A stretch of DNA of 64,000 nt from an uncultured Clostridia bacterium (lineage in GTDB: Bacteria; Bacillota; Clostridia; Christensenellales; Aristaeellaceae): NCBI GenBank assembly GCA_946408995.1, contig CAMJUL010000003.1, positions 1 through 64,000 of the forward strand, in the 5' to 3' direction. The notes beneath the pieces are model-generated. The model had not been told where the DNA came from and searched no databases. It was given only the letters and a program-made list of their open reading frames with translations. The first letter of the stretch is position 1. Every line of letters starts with the position of its first letter. The position numbers were made by a program, and so were the translations under genes. Positions 50,278-59,781 of this stretch are shown here, piece by piece.

Positions 50278-50892
50278 TCATTCTTCAGGAATCTCGACGG
50301 AAAGCCGGGCCGTGCTGCTTCGCTCCGCCTTCAGGATCGCGTACAGCGCTTCAGCGGCTGCCTGCTTTCCTTCTTCTCCGTTCATGTTGGTGACAGCGTA
50401 ACGGTACATGCGCAGGGTTTTGACTTCTTCCCGGGCGTTTCTCAGGCGGATCTCCACCTGCTCGGGGTTTTCCGTATGTCTCCCGGTCAGGCGTTCCTTC
50501 AGTTCCTTCCAGGAAGGCGGGAGAATAAAAACCGAAACACAGTCCTGCTGGTTTTCGATCACCTGCTTTGCGCCCTGCGGGTCGATCTCAAGAAGGACGT
50601 TTTTCCCCTCCCCGATCATACGGTCCACATAATCCCTGGGGGTGCCATAATAATTCCCATGGACGCAGGCGTGCTCCAGAAGCCGTCCCTGCCCGACCAT
50701 GGTTTCAAATTCCTCCCGGGAGATAAAAAAGTAATCCTTGCCGTCCTGTTCATTTTCCCTGGGCCCGCGCGTCGTGACGGAAACCGAAAGCTTCAGTTCC
50801 GGGTCCATTTCCCGAAGCATACGGACAAGGGTCCCTTTGCCGACGCCGGAAGGGCCCGAGATCACAAGTAGCATTCCTTTGCTGCTAAACAT
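50278..50892 (-). CDS. gmk: Guanylate kinase
   Basis: [46 protein letters not shown]. Confidence 0.96.
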   Translation of the reverse strand: MFSSKGMLLVISGPSGVGKGTLVRMLREMDPELKLSVSVTTRGPRENEQDGKDYFFISREEFETMVGQGRLLEHACVHGNYYGTPRDYVDRMIGEGKNVLLEIDPQGAKQVIENQQDCVSVFILPPSWKELKERLTGRHTENPEQVEIRLRNAREEVKTLRMYRYAVTNMNGEEGKQAAAEALYAILKAERSSTARLSVEIPEE

Positions 50893-51181
50893 CCTCCATA
50901 TCCTTTCCCTTTTCCTCCCATTCAGGAAGCGAAAAAACGTTTCTGGCTGTGCTCTCAAGCCGTCCGGCGATGGTCTCCGGCTGAACCGCGCTGAGAAGGA
51001 CCTGCCCGGTATCCATCACCAGCACAGAGCGGGTCCGCCTGCCGGCAGTCGCGTCCACAAGGCGGGCCGTATCCCGGGCATCCTGCACAAGGCGTCTGAC
51101 CGGAGCGCTGTCCGGATTGATTACGGCTACGATCCGGGTCTGACTGACCAGATTCCCATACCCGATATTGACAAGCTTCAT
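50885..51181 (-). CDS. remA: RemA (DUF370) family regulator
   Basis: [36 protein letters not shown]; gene order yicC-remA-gmk-rpoZ. Confidence 0.93.
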   Translation of the reverse strand: MKLVNIGYGNLVSQTRIVAVINPDSAPVRRLVQDARDTARLVDATAGRRTRSVLVMDTGQVLLSAVQPETIAGRLESTARNVFSLPEWEEKGKDMEDV

Positions 51182-51226
51182 GGTCTGTGCCGCTCCCGTT
51201 CCTTCCTCAGGCAGCCCTTCCGGGGC

Positions 51227-52105
51227 TCATTCCACGTTCTGGATCTGCTCCCGCATTTTTTCGATCTCGCCCTTTGCGTCCACCACAAGGAGCGTGATCC
51301 TGGAATCGGACGCTTTGGAGCCAATGGTGTTCGCTTCCCGATTCATTTCCTGGATCAGAAAGTCCATCCGTTTGCCCATCGGACCGCTCCCCGCAAAAGC
51401 CAATTCCATCTGATGAATGTGGGAATACAAGCGGGCGATCTCCTCGTCAATGGCACACCTGTCCGCCGCCAAAGCGACCTCCTGACAGATCCGCTGCTCA
51501 TCCGCCTCCACCCGAAGCTCGCCGAGCCTCTGGAGCAGCTTTTCGCGATAAGCGCGCGGAACATCCGGCGCAAGCAGTTCGATCTTCCCGACGATGGACC
51601 GGAGCTCCTCCATATGGCATTTCAGGTCCGCTTCAAGACGGGCGCCTTCCTTGTTCCGCATGGCACACAGCCCGTTCAGGGCGGTCCCGGCGGCTTCCCG
51701 GGCCAAAGCGGCCAGCCCCTCGGCATCTTCCTGCGCAGCCCGTGCGTTGATCACATCCGGAAGGGACGCATAAAAGGACACGCCACAGTCGTCCTGAAGC
51801 CCAAAGCGCTCGACAAGCTCCGCAACGGCCCGCCGATACCCTGAAACCAGGGCCTCATTGACGGTGACAGAAACGGAATCCTCTCTCAGATTCTGGTAAG
51901 TCAGGAAAACCTCCACATGTCCCCTGCCCAGGCGGGATGAAATCGTCTCGCGCAGCACATCCTCAAGGAACATCAGCCCCTTGGGGAGTCTGAAGGAAAG
52001 ATCCAAAAAACGGTGGTTGACCGATTTGATCTCGACGGAAAGGAGTCTTCCATCTCTTTCCAGCTGTGCATTTCCGTAGCCGGTCATGCTTTTCACGCTT
52101 CGCAT
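51227..52105 (-). CDS. YicC/YloC family endoribonuclease
   Basis: VKSMTGYGNAQLERDGRLLSVEIKSVNHRFLDLSFRLPKGL; MGKRMDFLIQEMNREANTIGSKASD. Confidence 0.95.
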   Translation of the reverse strand: MRSVKSMTGYGNAQLERDGRLLSVEIKSVNHRFLDLSFRLPKGLMFLEDVLRETISSRLGRGHVEVFLTYQNLREDSVSVTVNEALVSGYRRAVAELVERFGLQDDCGVSFYASLPDVINARAAQEDAEGLAALAREAAGTALNGLCAMRNKEGARLEADLKCHMEELRSIVGKIELLAPDVPRAYREKLLQRLGELRVEADEQRICQEVALAADRCAIDEEIARLYSHIHQMELAFAGSGPMGKRMDFLIQEMNREANTIGSKASDSRITLLVVDAKGEIEKMREQIQNVE

Positions 52106-52316
52106 CCTCCTTTCCTTCCTTTAATTATACCACGCTTCTCGTCCAGTGAAAAGCCCCCAAAAATCCGTCGTTTGCCCGGTCACGGTGAATTCCGGCCATT
52201 TCTCTTCCGGATTAAACGTTTACAGGCTTTTTACTTTCTTGATCTGCCGTAAGATTGACAAAACGGACAGGAAGGCGGTAGAATTTATCTGTAATTTTGT
52301 GCTTTGGAGGCGCTTT

Positions 52317-55300
52317 ATGCGAAGAGCAATGCAAGCAGCCGCGTTCTTGTTTATGCTGTTTTTTATTCTTGTGCCTTTATCCTCCTCCGCGCTTCCGGAA
52401 AACGCCGAGATCCGCGGGACCGTCTGGATCGACAGCAACACCAACGGCCGGTTCGAGCAGGGGGAAAACGGACTGAAAAACTGCACGCTGATCCTCTACG
52501 CCCTGGATCAGAACGGAAACGCCTCCGAATACAGCCGGACCGCCTCAGAGAAAAATGGCGTTTATGCTTTTGACAACGTCGCGCCGGGACAATACCAGAT
52601 TTTTGTTTCTCTTTCGGGGGATTACCGGTTCACCCTTCCCGGGCTCGAAAGCGCCGCCTTGCCTGCCTCCGGAAAGGAGTCCTATACCGTGCCCTTCACG
52701 GTGCCGTCCCTTTCCGTCAAGCAGATCGATATCGGCATTACCAAGGCGTCTTCCAGCATCAGCCTGGTAGCCTTCGAAGACCTGAACGCCAACGGCGGAC
52801 GCATGAATACAGAACCGCTAATGCGCAATGTCCACATCGAGCTTCAATACGAGGCCAACGGCACGGTTTATACCGTAGGGGCAGTAGATACAAACCGGGA
52901 AGGGGAAGCCCGGTTCGCGTCCCTTTCCCCCGCCGCCTACCGGGTCGCTGTCACAGCGCCGGAAGGGTTCGGATTCGGCCCGCTTGGCCAGAAAATCAAT
53001 CTTTGGTACAACTGCATTCCCTCCAACGGAACCCCACTCGGGCTGTCGGATGTCATAGAACTGGGGCCAAAGGACAAAGCCGCCCTGGGAATCGGCCTTG
53101 TCAGGACTGGCGCCGTTTCCGGTTCCCTCTGGTTTGACGCCAACGCTTCCGGAACTGCCGATGCGGGCGAGGGCGGGCTTGAGGGGATCGCCGTCACCCT
53201 CAGCAGTGCTTCCGCGGGCATCGAAGCCACCGTATTGACAGACAGGGACGGGATTTATCGTTTTTCCAGTCTTCCTGCGGGAACCTATCAGATCACGGTA
53301 ACGCTGCCGGACGAGTATATGTTCTCTTCGCAGAACGCTTCTTCTTTCTCCACCGCCTCCCCCCGTTCCGCCACTTCAAATGTGACCGCCGTGACCGGCT
53401 CGGTCCTTACGGTCGAACCGCTCGGCGTTATGCCCGATACCGCTGTTGCGGTCACAGTGTTTCTGGATCTGAATGCCAATGGCTTTTTGGACAACGGCGA
53501 ATCGCTTATGCCCTCGGTCCGGATCGGGCTGACCAACGGCGGACAGGCCTTTGAGTCCGTGACGGATGCCATGGGGTCCTGTCTTTTCAGAGGTTTGCGC
53601 GGCGCCGCGTCCACGTTGTCCTGCACGCTGCCGGAGGGCTATATTTTTACCTCCGACGGCGGAGACAGCCTGCTGACCGTTTCCAACGGCAGCACTTATG
53701 CGGAAGCCGCCGTTCAAACCGCTGCCGGGACCACCGAAGCCTTCATGATCGGAGCGACGCTTCCGTCAAGCGTCAGCGGCACCCTCTTTGAGGACAGCTC
53801 CTTCACCGGACATCCCGAGGACGCTTCCGTTTATCTTGCCGATTTCAAAGTCCTGCTCCTTGACGCGCAGGGTAAGGTGCGGGCGGAAACCCTCACCGAC
53901 GGACAGGGGCAGTATCTGTTCAGCCTGCTGCCCGGCGGCCAGTACCGTGTCCGTTTTGTTTTCAACGACCCGTATATCGCCTCCACCGCCGCCGCGGACA
54001 GTCCATCCAATGCGATCGCCGTCCAGAACATGGACTACGGGGAAACCAGCGCTTTTGAACTTTCCCCTGGCAGCACCGCAGTCAAAAACGGCGCGCTCTA
54101 CCAGGCTGGCAGCATTGAGGGCCACGTTTACCTGAACCCCGCCTATGATGCCCTAAAGACCCGCGAGGGTGGGCTTGAGAACGTCCGGATCGTTCTGCTG
54201 AACGAACAAGGCGTCCAGGTTTCAGACCATCTTTCGGACACGACTGACAGCAATGGGTATTTCTATCTCAAGGGCGTGGATCCGGGCATTTATACCCTGT
54301 CCTATGAGTTCCCCGACGGCTCGGTCATGGTCACCCCCGACCTTGGCGCAAGCCTTTGGACCAGCGCGCCCCTTCAGGTATCCCAGGGCACCCTTTCCAC
54401 CGTCCCCGATACGGGCGCGGTGCTAACCAGCGTTCTCTCCGGCACGGTGCGTCCCGCAGAAGGAAGCGTGAACACCGGCAGCTTCCCGGGGGAAATCACG
54501 CTGCAAAGCGAAACCTTTGGCACCGTTATGAGCCGCACCTTGGATGAGAACGGGAAATTCGCCTTTAATGGGCTCCTGCCAGACACCTACCACATCAAGG
54601 TCACCCTGGAGGACGGCTGTCTGATCTCCGGCTCCTCCCGCGACCTTGTCCCCATGTCCCTTTCCTCCTCTTCCGAAAACACCCTTCACATCGATATGGG
54701 AAGCGACTGGACGGAAAGCAGCATCTTCGTTTCCCTTCCTTCCTCCCTGGATGCGACCGTATACTTTGACCGTGACAATTCCCTTTCCCGCGACATGGGC
54801 AACGATTCCCCCGCCGCCAACCGCTCCATGCGCCTAACGGGGCCTGACGGCGAAAGGACCGTCTCGACCGATGAACAGGGACATCTGCTCCTGTCCCCCC
54901 TGTTCCCCGGGGATTATGTGCTCACCCTTTCCCTCGCGGAAGATGAGATTCTCCAGGGCCACCCGGAATGGATGGAAAAAGCGGAGATTTCCTTTACGCT
55001 GACCGACGGCGAAACAACTTTCTCTGAGGTACCCCTTTTGACTTTGGGCGCCATTGAGGGGCAGGTCTGGAATCTGGACGGAAATGCCACAAAGATCGCC
55101 GATCTGCCTATTTCCCTTGTGCAGAACGGAGAAACCGTGATGGAAACGCGCTCCGGCAAGGACGGGTCCTTCCGGTTCGGCAGACTGTATCCCGGGGTAT
55201 ACTCTCTTTCCGCCAAGCTGCCCGAACTGTACATATTCGCCCGAAAGCAGGACGCCAAGGAAAGGACCAGCGTCATTCTGAATACCGGTTCCACCGAGAT

Positions 55301-55775
55301 CCGTCTGGCCATGGGCGACAAGCTGTTTAAACAGGACATCGGCATCGGCGCGGTGGGTGGCATCGGGGACATGGCCTGGCTGGACGAAAACAAAAACGGC
55401 CTCCAGGACATCGGTGAAACCGGGATCCCCGGCCTGCTGATCGAACTTTATCAGTATGGCGAGCTGATTGCCTCCACCAACACGGATGTTTACGGGCGTT
55501 ACGATTTCAGAGATCTCTATCCCGGCACCTATACCATGCTCGTTACGGTTCCGGAGGAACTGAAAAGCACCCGGCACCGCACGGATTTCCCGCTGGTGAA
55601 CAGCATCCTTCCCGAAGGCGGCGATTCCATGCTCCGGGTGGAGGAGATCATCATTCCCAGCGGCTCCTTTGACATGAACTGCGATTTGGGGTTTGTTTTG
55701 AAAACCGACGGGGTCTACCCCGCTTCCATGCGGGACATTCCTGAACGAAACTGGACCCCCTACTCGGACCGGTAA
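52317..55775 (+). CDS. Large secreted SdrD B-like/Cna-B-like repeat protein (1152 aa)
   Basis: Signal peptide MRRAMQAAAFLFMLFFILVPLSSSA; recurrent IxGTVWxDxNxNGxxxxGExGLxNxxxxL...TDxxGxYxFxxLxPGxYxI modules; SD ttggagg. Confidence 0.85.
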   Translation: MRRAMQAAAFLFMLFFILVPLSSSALPENAEIRGTVWIDSNTNGRFEQGENGLKNCTLILYALDQNGNASEYSRTASEKNGVYAFDNVAPGQYQIFVSLSGDYRFTLPGLESAALPASGKESYTVPFTVPSLSVKQIDIGITKASSSISLVAFEDLNANGGRMNTEPLMRNVHIELQYEANGTVYTVGAVDTNREGEARFASLSPAAYRVAVTAPEGFGFGPLGQKINLWYNCIPSNGTPLGLSDVIELGPKDKAALGIGLVRTGAVSGSLWFDANASGTADAGEGGLEGIAVTLSSASAGIEATVLTDRDGIYRFSSLPAGTYQITVTLPDEYMFSSQNASSFSTASPRSATSNVTAVTGSVLTVEPLGVMPDTAVAVTVFLDLNANGFLDNGESLMPSVRIGLTNGGQAFESVTDAMGSCLFRGLRGAASTLSCTLPEGYIFTSDGGDSLLTVSNGSTYAEAAVQTAAGTTEAFMIGATLPSSVSGTLFEDSSFTGHPEDASVYLADFKVLLLDAQGKVRAETLTDGQGQYLFSLLPGGQYRVRFVFNDPYIASTAAADSPSNAIAVQNMDYGETSAFELSPGSTAVKNGALYQAGSIEGHVYLNPAYDALKTREGGLENVRIVLLNEQGVQVSDHLSDTTDSNGYFYLKGVDPGIYTLSYEFPDGSVMVTPDLGASLWTSAPLQVSQGTLSTVPDTGAVLTSVLSGTVRPAEGSVNTGSFPGEITLQSETFGTVMSRTLDENGKFAFNGLLPDTYHIKVTLEDGCLISGSSRDLVPMSLSSSSENTLHIDMGSDWTESSIFVSLPSSLDATVYFDRDNSLSRDMGNDSPAANRSMRLTGPDGERTVSTDEQGHLLLSPLFPGDYVLTLSLAEDEILQGHPEWMEKAEISFTLTDGETTFSEVPLLTLGAIEGQVWNLDGNATKIADLPISLVQNGETVMETRSGKDGSFRFGRLYPGVYSLSAKLPELYIFARKQDAKERTSVILNTGSTEIRLAMGDKLFKQDIGIGAVGGIGDMAWLDENKNGLQDIGETGIPGLLIELYQYGELIASTNTDVYGRYDFRDLYPGTYTMLVTVPEELKSTRHRTDFPLVNSILPEGGDSMLRVEEIIIPSGSFDMNCDLGFVLKTDGVYPASMRDIPERNWTPYSDR

Positions 55776-55794
55776 GCGCCCCGCGCGCCCCGTG

Positions 55795-55827
55795 GACGGC
55801 CCCGGAAGTCTTGTTTCCGGGGCCGTC
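55795..55827 (+). terminator. Intrinsic-type hairpin after the repeat protein gene
   Basis: gacggccccggaa-gtcttg-tttccggggccgtc then tcctttccc. Confidence 0.7.
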
Positions 55828-55918
55828 TCCTTTCCCTTTCCCAGTCCCTCATGCGCCAGCTCCCTCCCCGGTATCCAATCCTTTCCAGGGAGCAAAGAAA
55901 AAAACTTTAAAAAAAGGA

Positions 55919-55947
55919 TTGACACCGCCGTACATTGGTGGTATTAT
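55919..55947 (+). promoter_or_regulatory. Promoter of tRNA-Pro(GGG)
   Basis: TTGACA - 17 bp - TATTAT. Confidence 0.75.
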
Positions 55948-55966
55948 TTTACTTGCTGTTGAGCAT

Positions 55967-56043
55967 CTGGGTGTAGCGCAGCTTGGTAGCGTGCTTGAAT
56001 GGGGTTCAAGAGGCCGAGAGTTCAAATCTCTCCACCCAGACCA
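55967..56043 (+). tRNA. tRNA-Pro (GGG anticodon), CCA encoded; integration target of the element
   Basis: ctgggtg...cacccagacca; anticodon stem-loop cttga-atggggt-tcaag; T-loop gagagttcaaatctctc. Confidence 0.94.
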
Positions 56044-56067
56044 ACGCAAAAGCCTTGAAATCATTGG
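56021..56067 (+). repeat. attL: 47-bp direct repeat (tRNA-Pro 3' end plus terminator 5' arm)
   Basis: ttcaaatctctccacccagaccaacgcaaaagccttgaaatcattgg, identical to 62204-62250. Confidence 0.93.
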
Positions 56068-56114
56068 ATTTCGGGGCTTTTTTCTATGTGTAAAAAAGGC
56101 TTCCACCTCATTTT

Positions 56115-57329
56115 TTACCTCATTTGTGCCGCATAGCGTTGAATCGTCCCTTCCATGCGGTCAGCGGATGCGCGTTTTTCGTCCGAAAGGATATAGGCGT
56201 AGATGTTCATTGTGGTCGATAAGCAAGAATGTCCAAGCGCCGTTTGCACCGCTTTCGCGCTATCCCCGTTCTCAATGCACAGGGCCGTAAAAGCATGACG
56301 CAGTGAATGAAAATGCGCTTCCGGCACTCCGATTTCAGCAAAGATTTTTTTAATCTGCTTGCGGACGGAATTGTGGCAGAGATGCCCGCCGTACTCATTC
56401 GCAAAAATCAGGTCGTCAGGATTGCTCCATAGCTCCCCCGCTTTCATGCGCTGTTCTAATTGCCGTTTGCGCTCTTTTTCAAGCACCGCATTCATGGAAG
56501 CGGGAAGGCTCAGAATCCGTCTGGATTGTTTCGTCTTTAACGATTCAAGCCCATACGCTTTCTTGTTCCGATCGTATTGTAACTGTCTGTAAATTCGCAG
56601 CGTCATGCGCTCAGAATCCCAGCAGTCCCAGGAGAGACCCAGCAATTCCCCAATTCGCAGCCCCTCGAACAGCGCGAATTGAAAAAGGTTTTCCAGCGGA
56701 TGCCCAACACATGCAGACAGGAAAGCGCTAATCTCTTTGTTATCCATTACCCGGATTTCCGAGGATTGCTTGCCCGGAAGGATTTGTCTTTTACACTTGT
56801 CCATTGGGTTTACCGGGATCAAATTGTCTTGATATGCCCGTTTCAACAGCAGACCAAGCACAGAGGAAATGTCCCTCACCGTATGCGGGGAAAGGTCGCT
56901 CCGATTCAACGCCTTGTGAAAGTTGTCTATGTTTGCGGGAGTCAGTTTTTTTACTTTCACCTCTCCGAGCCGGGGCTTGATGTGAACACGGATAAACATT
57001 TCATACCTTGCGTATGAGTTTTGTTTCAGGCTTCCGTTGCTCACCCTTTCTGTTAACTCTTTAAGGTATTCGTCTGCCAACTCTCCAACGGTCGTTCCAC
57101 TCTTGCGAACGTCCGCAAAGGATTGACCATCACACCTTTTTTTAAGCGCTTCTGCCTTTGATTTGCACTCCGGCAGTGTCTTTCCGTAAACAGACTTGCG
57201 GACCGCGTTTCCCATGCCGTCACCAAGGGAGAGCATACATTTCCAAGTGCCGTCTGCCCGTTGTGAAAAAGACCCTTCGCCATTCAAGCGCCGTCCAGGC
57301 GTTTTTGTAGCATCTTTAGTTTTAGGCAT
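56115..57329 (-). CDS. Site-specific tyrosine recombinase (phage/ICE-type integrase)
   Basis: SAM-like N-terminal domain; GLRIGELLGLSWDCWD, HSLRHAFTALCIENGDSAKAVQTALGHSCLSTTMNIYAYI catalytic motifs. Confidence 0.95.
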   Translation of the reverse strand: MPKTKDATKTPGRRLNGEGSFSQRADGTWKCMLSLGDGMGNAVRKSVYGKTLPECKSKAEALKKRCDGQSFADVRKSGTTVGELADEYLKELTERVSNGSLKQNSYARYEMFIRVHIKPRLGEVKVKKLTPANIDNFHKALNRSDLSPHTVRDISSVLGLLLKRAYQDNLIPVNPMDKCKRQILPGKQSSEIRVMDNKEISAFLSACVGHPLENLFQFALFEGLRIGELLGLSWDCWDSERMTLRIYRQLQYDRNKKAYGLESLKTKQSRRILSLPASMNAVLEKERKRQLEQRMKAGELWSNPDDLIFANEYGGHLCHNSVRKQIKKIFAEIGVPEAHFHSLRHAFTALCIENGDSAKAVQTALGHSCLSTTMNIYAYILSDEKRASADRMEGTIQRYAAQMR

Positions 57330-57804
57330 TCGTTTTTCCTCTTTCCGTCAGATACTTTTGTTTCAGGTGTTCGCCCAGGCACATTGTGAAGAGAGCCACA
57401 GACGCAGCGGACATGTTTGCAACCTTCTCAGCCAAAGACGCAATTTCATCAATAGTTGCGTCCCCTTCCAGGCCGTAGAGGTCAACAGCTATGCGCTCAA
57501 TGTGGTTCTGAGCGGACCGCAAAACCGACGAATCAATTTCCTGTTTTTCCAAAGCCAAAGCGCAGTTTCCGAGAAGGTCTCTCAGACCGTACAACTCAGC
57601 CGTGACATCTTCCGTGTCGATTGCAGGATCACTTTTGATATCAGCAGCAATCCGCTTTAGGTACTTCTCTGCACCGTCCACCCCTTGCCAGTCTATTTTA
57701 TTCGATTCTGACATGAAACATGCCCAGTCGCTCAGACTCTCCGCAAGCACGGTCATCTCATCTGCAAGGTCTTTTTGACGTTTCGTCCTTTCCGCTTGTG
57801 TCAT
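57322..57804 (-). CDS. Hypothetical protein (160 aa, acidic, helical), coupled to integrase
   Basis: ORF overlapping the integrase start by 8 nt, same strand; SD aaggaggg-like sequence upstream (aggagggattacacg). Confidence 0.65.
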   Translation of the reverse strand: MTQAERTKRQKDLADEMTVLAESLSDWACFMSESNKIDWQGVDGAEKYLKRIAADIKSDPAIDTEDVTAELYGLRDLLGNCALALEKQEIDSSVLRSAQNHIERIAVDLYGLEGDATIDEIASLAEKVANMSAASVALFTMCLGEHLKQKYLTERGKTNA

Positions 57805-58143
57805 CGTGTAATCCCTCCTTACTCATCCTATCAGATTTCCGGGTCTATGTGGCGCTTGTAACATTTTCCGGGGGAACGTCCCCCCAGCAGCGCCCCGATA
57901 AAAACTCTCCATCCTCCTTTCTGAATCAAGAGACTATCCCAAAATCATATATTTGTCAACAGTGGATCAGCGCCGCCCGCTTTTTGCAGATGGATGAATA
58001 AAGGGTTACAACCCATTGCATTTTTCTATTTTGGTAAATACTGGAATTGTTACGAAGTCCCCAGGTGTTCCATTCACAAAAAAGGACAGATATAATAAAA
58101 ACCACCGTGACAAACGGAATAAATGCGCGAAAGGATCGAGAAC

Positions 58144-58365
58144 ATGAGCGAACAAAACAACACCCTCCCCCGCATGTTGGATGCCCGCCAGGTCATGAAG
58201 GAGTACGGTTTCAGCCGTCCATTGACCTACAAGTTGTTGAACAACCCCGCAGCAGGAGCCGTCCGCATAGGCCCCCGCCGTATCTACATGCAACGGGATA
58301 TGCTGGAGGAGTGGATCCGGCAGCAGTCCGAAGCCCAGCGGAGCGGAAGGGGGATTGACCGTTGA
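58144..58365 (+). CDS. AlpA/excisionase-like helix-turn-helix protein
   Basis: MLDARQVMKEYGFSRPLTYKLLNNPAAGAVRIGPRRIYMQRDMLEEWIRQQ. Confidence 0.7.
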   Translation: MSEQNNTLPRMLDARQVMKEYGFSRPLTYKLLNNPAAGAVRIGPRRIYMQRDMLEEWIRQQSEAQRSGRGIDR

Positions 58366-59138
58366 CCGAAACAGCCCAGGCCGAGGAAAAGATCCTTAAT
58401 GCGCTGGAGGTCCAGGGCATATCAGACAGCCCCGCAGTGAAAAAGCGTGTCCGTGAACTGTTGAGCCGCAGCACGTTTGAAACCGTGATGGGGTGGGTGT
58501 TCAGCAATCAGGCAGTATTCACCAGCACCACCAGCCCAGCGCCCGCCCCCACATGGTCACCTGCTCCGGCACGGACAGCAAACACCCCGAAGCCCTCCCC
58601 TGTCATCGTGGAAACCTCCACAGCAGATCAGACAACGGCCCGGACGGGGGGAGCGTATGAACCGCCAGATCCCAGCATTTCCAACTATATTGCGGCTTAT
58701 GCTTGCACATATAGCGAAAAAGAGCGTAATGGAATTAGGGCTAAACTCAAATATTCTCACTCTCTAGCACTCAAAACAGGCCGGGCTCTTTTCGGCAGTG
58801 CGGACAAAATGTCTTTTTCATGCCCCTTCTGTAAACAACCGGATGCAAGATGCACCATCAGCCCAGAAAGCCTAAGAACCTACTTTGTATGCTCTGCTTG
58901 CGGCTTTAAAGGGGATCTTGCAAATTACATCGGAAGGAGCGCAGGACGGACAGGGCGAACGGCCCAGGACTTTCTACCCGCCGAAGCAACAGCGGCCTTT
59001 CTGGATGATGATGCCTATCCCCCCGAATGGTATTCGGAATGGGAACAAACAAACCCCAAAGGGATGCCCAGCGAAAAGTTAGTCAGTTTGACTAATTTCT
59101 TGCGAGAAAAGTTGTGCGGTATTTTGCCAAGCAATTAA
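58362..59138 (+). CDS. DnaG/CHC2-type zinc-finger domain protein, no evident TOPRIM (replication-associated?)
   Basis: SCPFCKQPDARCTISPESLRTYFVCSACGFKGDLANYIG resembles the primase zinc-binding domain; TTG start overlapping the upstream stop. Confidence 0.55.
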   Translation: MTETAQAEEKILNALEVQGISDSPAVKKRVRELLSRSTFETVMGWVFSNQAVFTSTTSPAPAPTWSPAPARTANTPKPSPVIVETSTADQTTARTGGAYEPPDPSISNYIAAYACTYSEKERNGIRAKLKYSHSLALKTGRALFGSADKMSFSCPFCKQPDARCTISPESLRTYFVCSACGFKGDLANYIGRSAGRTGRTAQDFLPAEATAAFLDDDAYPPEWYSEWEQTNPKGMPSEKLVSLTNFLREKLCGILPSN

Positions 59139-59319
59139 AGGAGTTTTCCCATTTGTGCCGAATAGAATATTCTTTATATTCAACTTACTTGAAATATATG
59201 TATATTAATACTAGGAACTAGGAACTAGGATATACTTAGAACTATAACATTGTTAGTTATTAATATACAATGTTTGTTCCGGGGGAACCCTAGTTCCTAG
59301 TTTCCAAGGAGATGACCGC

Positions 59320-59556
59320 ATGACCGAAAAGGTATTCAGCACCCCCACCGGGAACGCCAGCGCCCAGGACAGACAGACGGCGCTTTTGCACCAGTACTCC
59401 CAGCTTTCCGAACGAGGACAGCTGAGCGTCCTTCTCATGGTCCGGGCCATAGCCCGTCAGGAAGAGCGGGAGCGGAAAAAGGCTCAGGATCAGGAGAAGC
59501 CGAAGCGGAAACGGAAAACGTCAGAACCGGAAAGGGAAATGACGTTTCTGGAGTAA
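59320..59556 (+). CDS. Small hypothetical protein (78 aa, highly charged C-terminus)
   Basis: ATG preceded by ccaaggagatgacc SD; MTEKVFSTPTGNASAQDRQTALLHQYSQLSERGQLSVLLMVRAIARQEE. Confidence 0.55.
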   Translation: MTEKVFSTPTGNASAQDRQTALLHQYSQLSERGQLSVLLMVRAIARQEERERKKAQDQEKPKRKRKTSEPEREMTFLE

Positions 59557-59634
59557 ATGGGACGGGGAGCCGTAAACGAGCGGTCCCCCGCTTTCTTTTT
59601 GCCCCTCAAAAGCAGAGCGCAAGACAGGAACCCC

Positions 59635-59658
59635 CGTTTTGTCAAATTTGACAAAACG
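59635..59658. repeat. 24-bp perfect palindrome
   Basis: cgttttgtcaaa|tttgacaaaacg. Confidence 0.9.
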
Positions 59659-59781
59659 ATATTGTCCCCGAGAGTGTTTCAATAGGGCATACTCCAATGA
59701 CATTCTGAAATGTTCTGGAAAAGTGTTTCACAGAGGTTCAAAAAAAATATTGCAATATGTCAAAATAATTACTATATCCTA

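Noticed and set aside
54834-55925. 363-aa minus-strand ORF opposite the repeat protein
   Set aside because: Antisense shadow of the SdrB-like modules.
55849-56106. Minus-strand ORF WSGWRDLNSRPLEPHSSTLPSCATPRC
   Set aside because: Antisense of tRNA-Pro(GGG); spurious.
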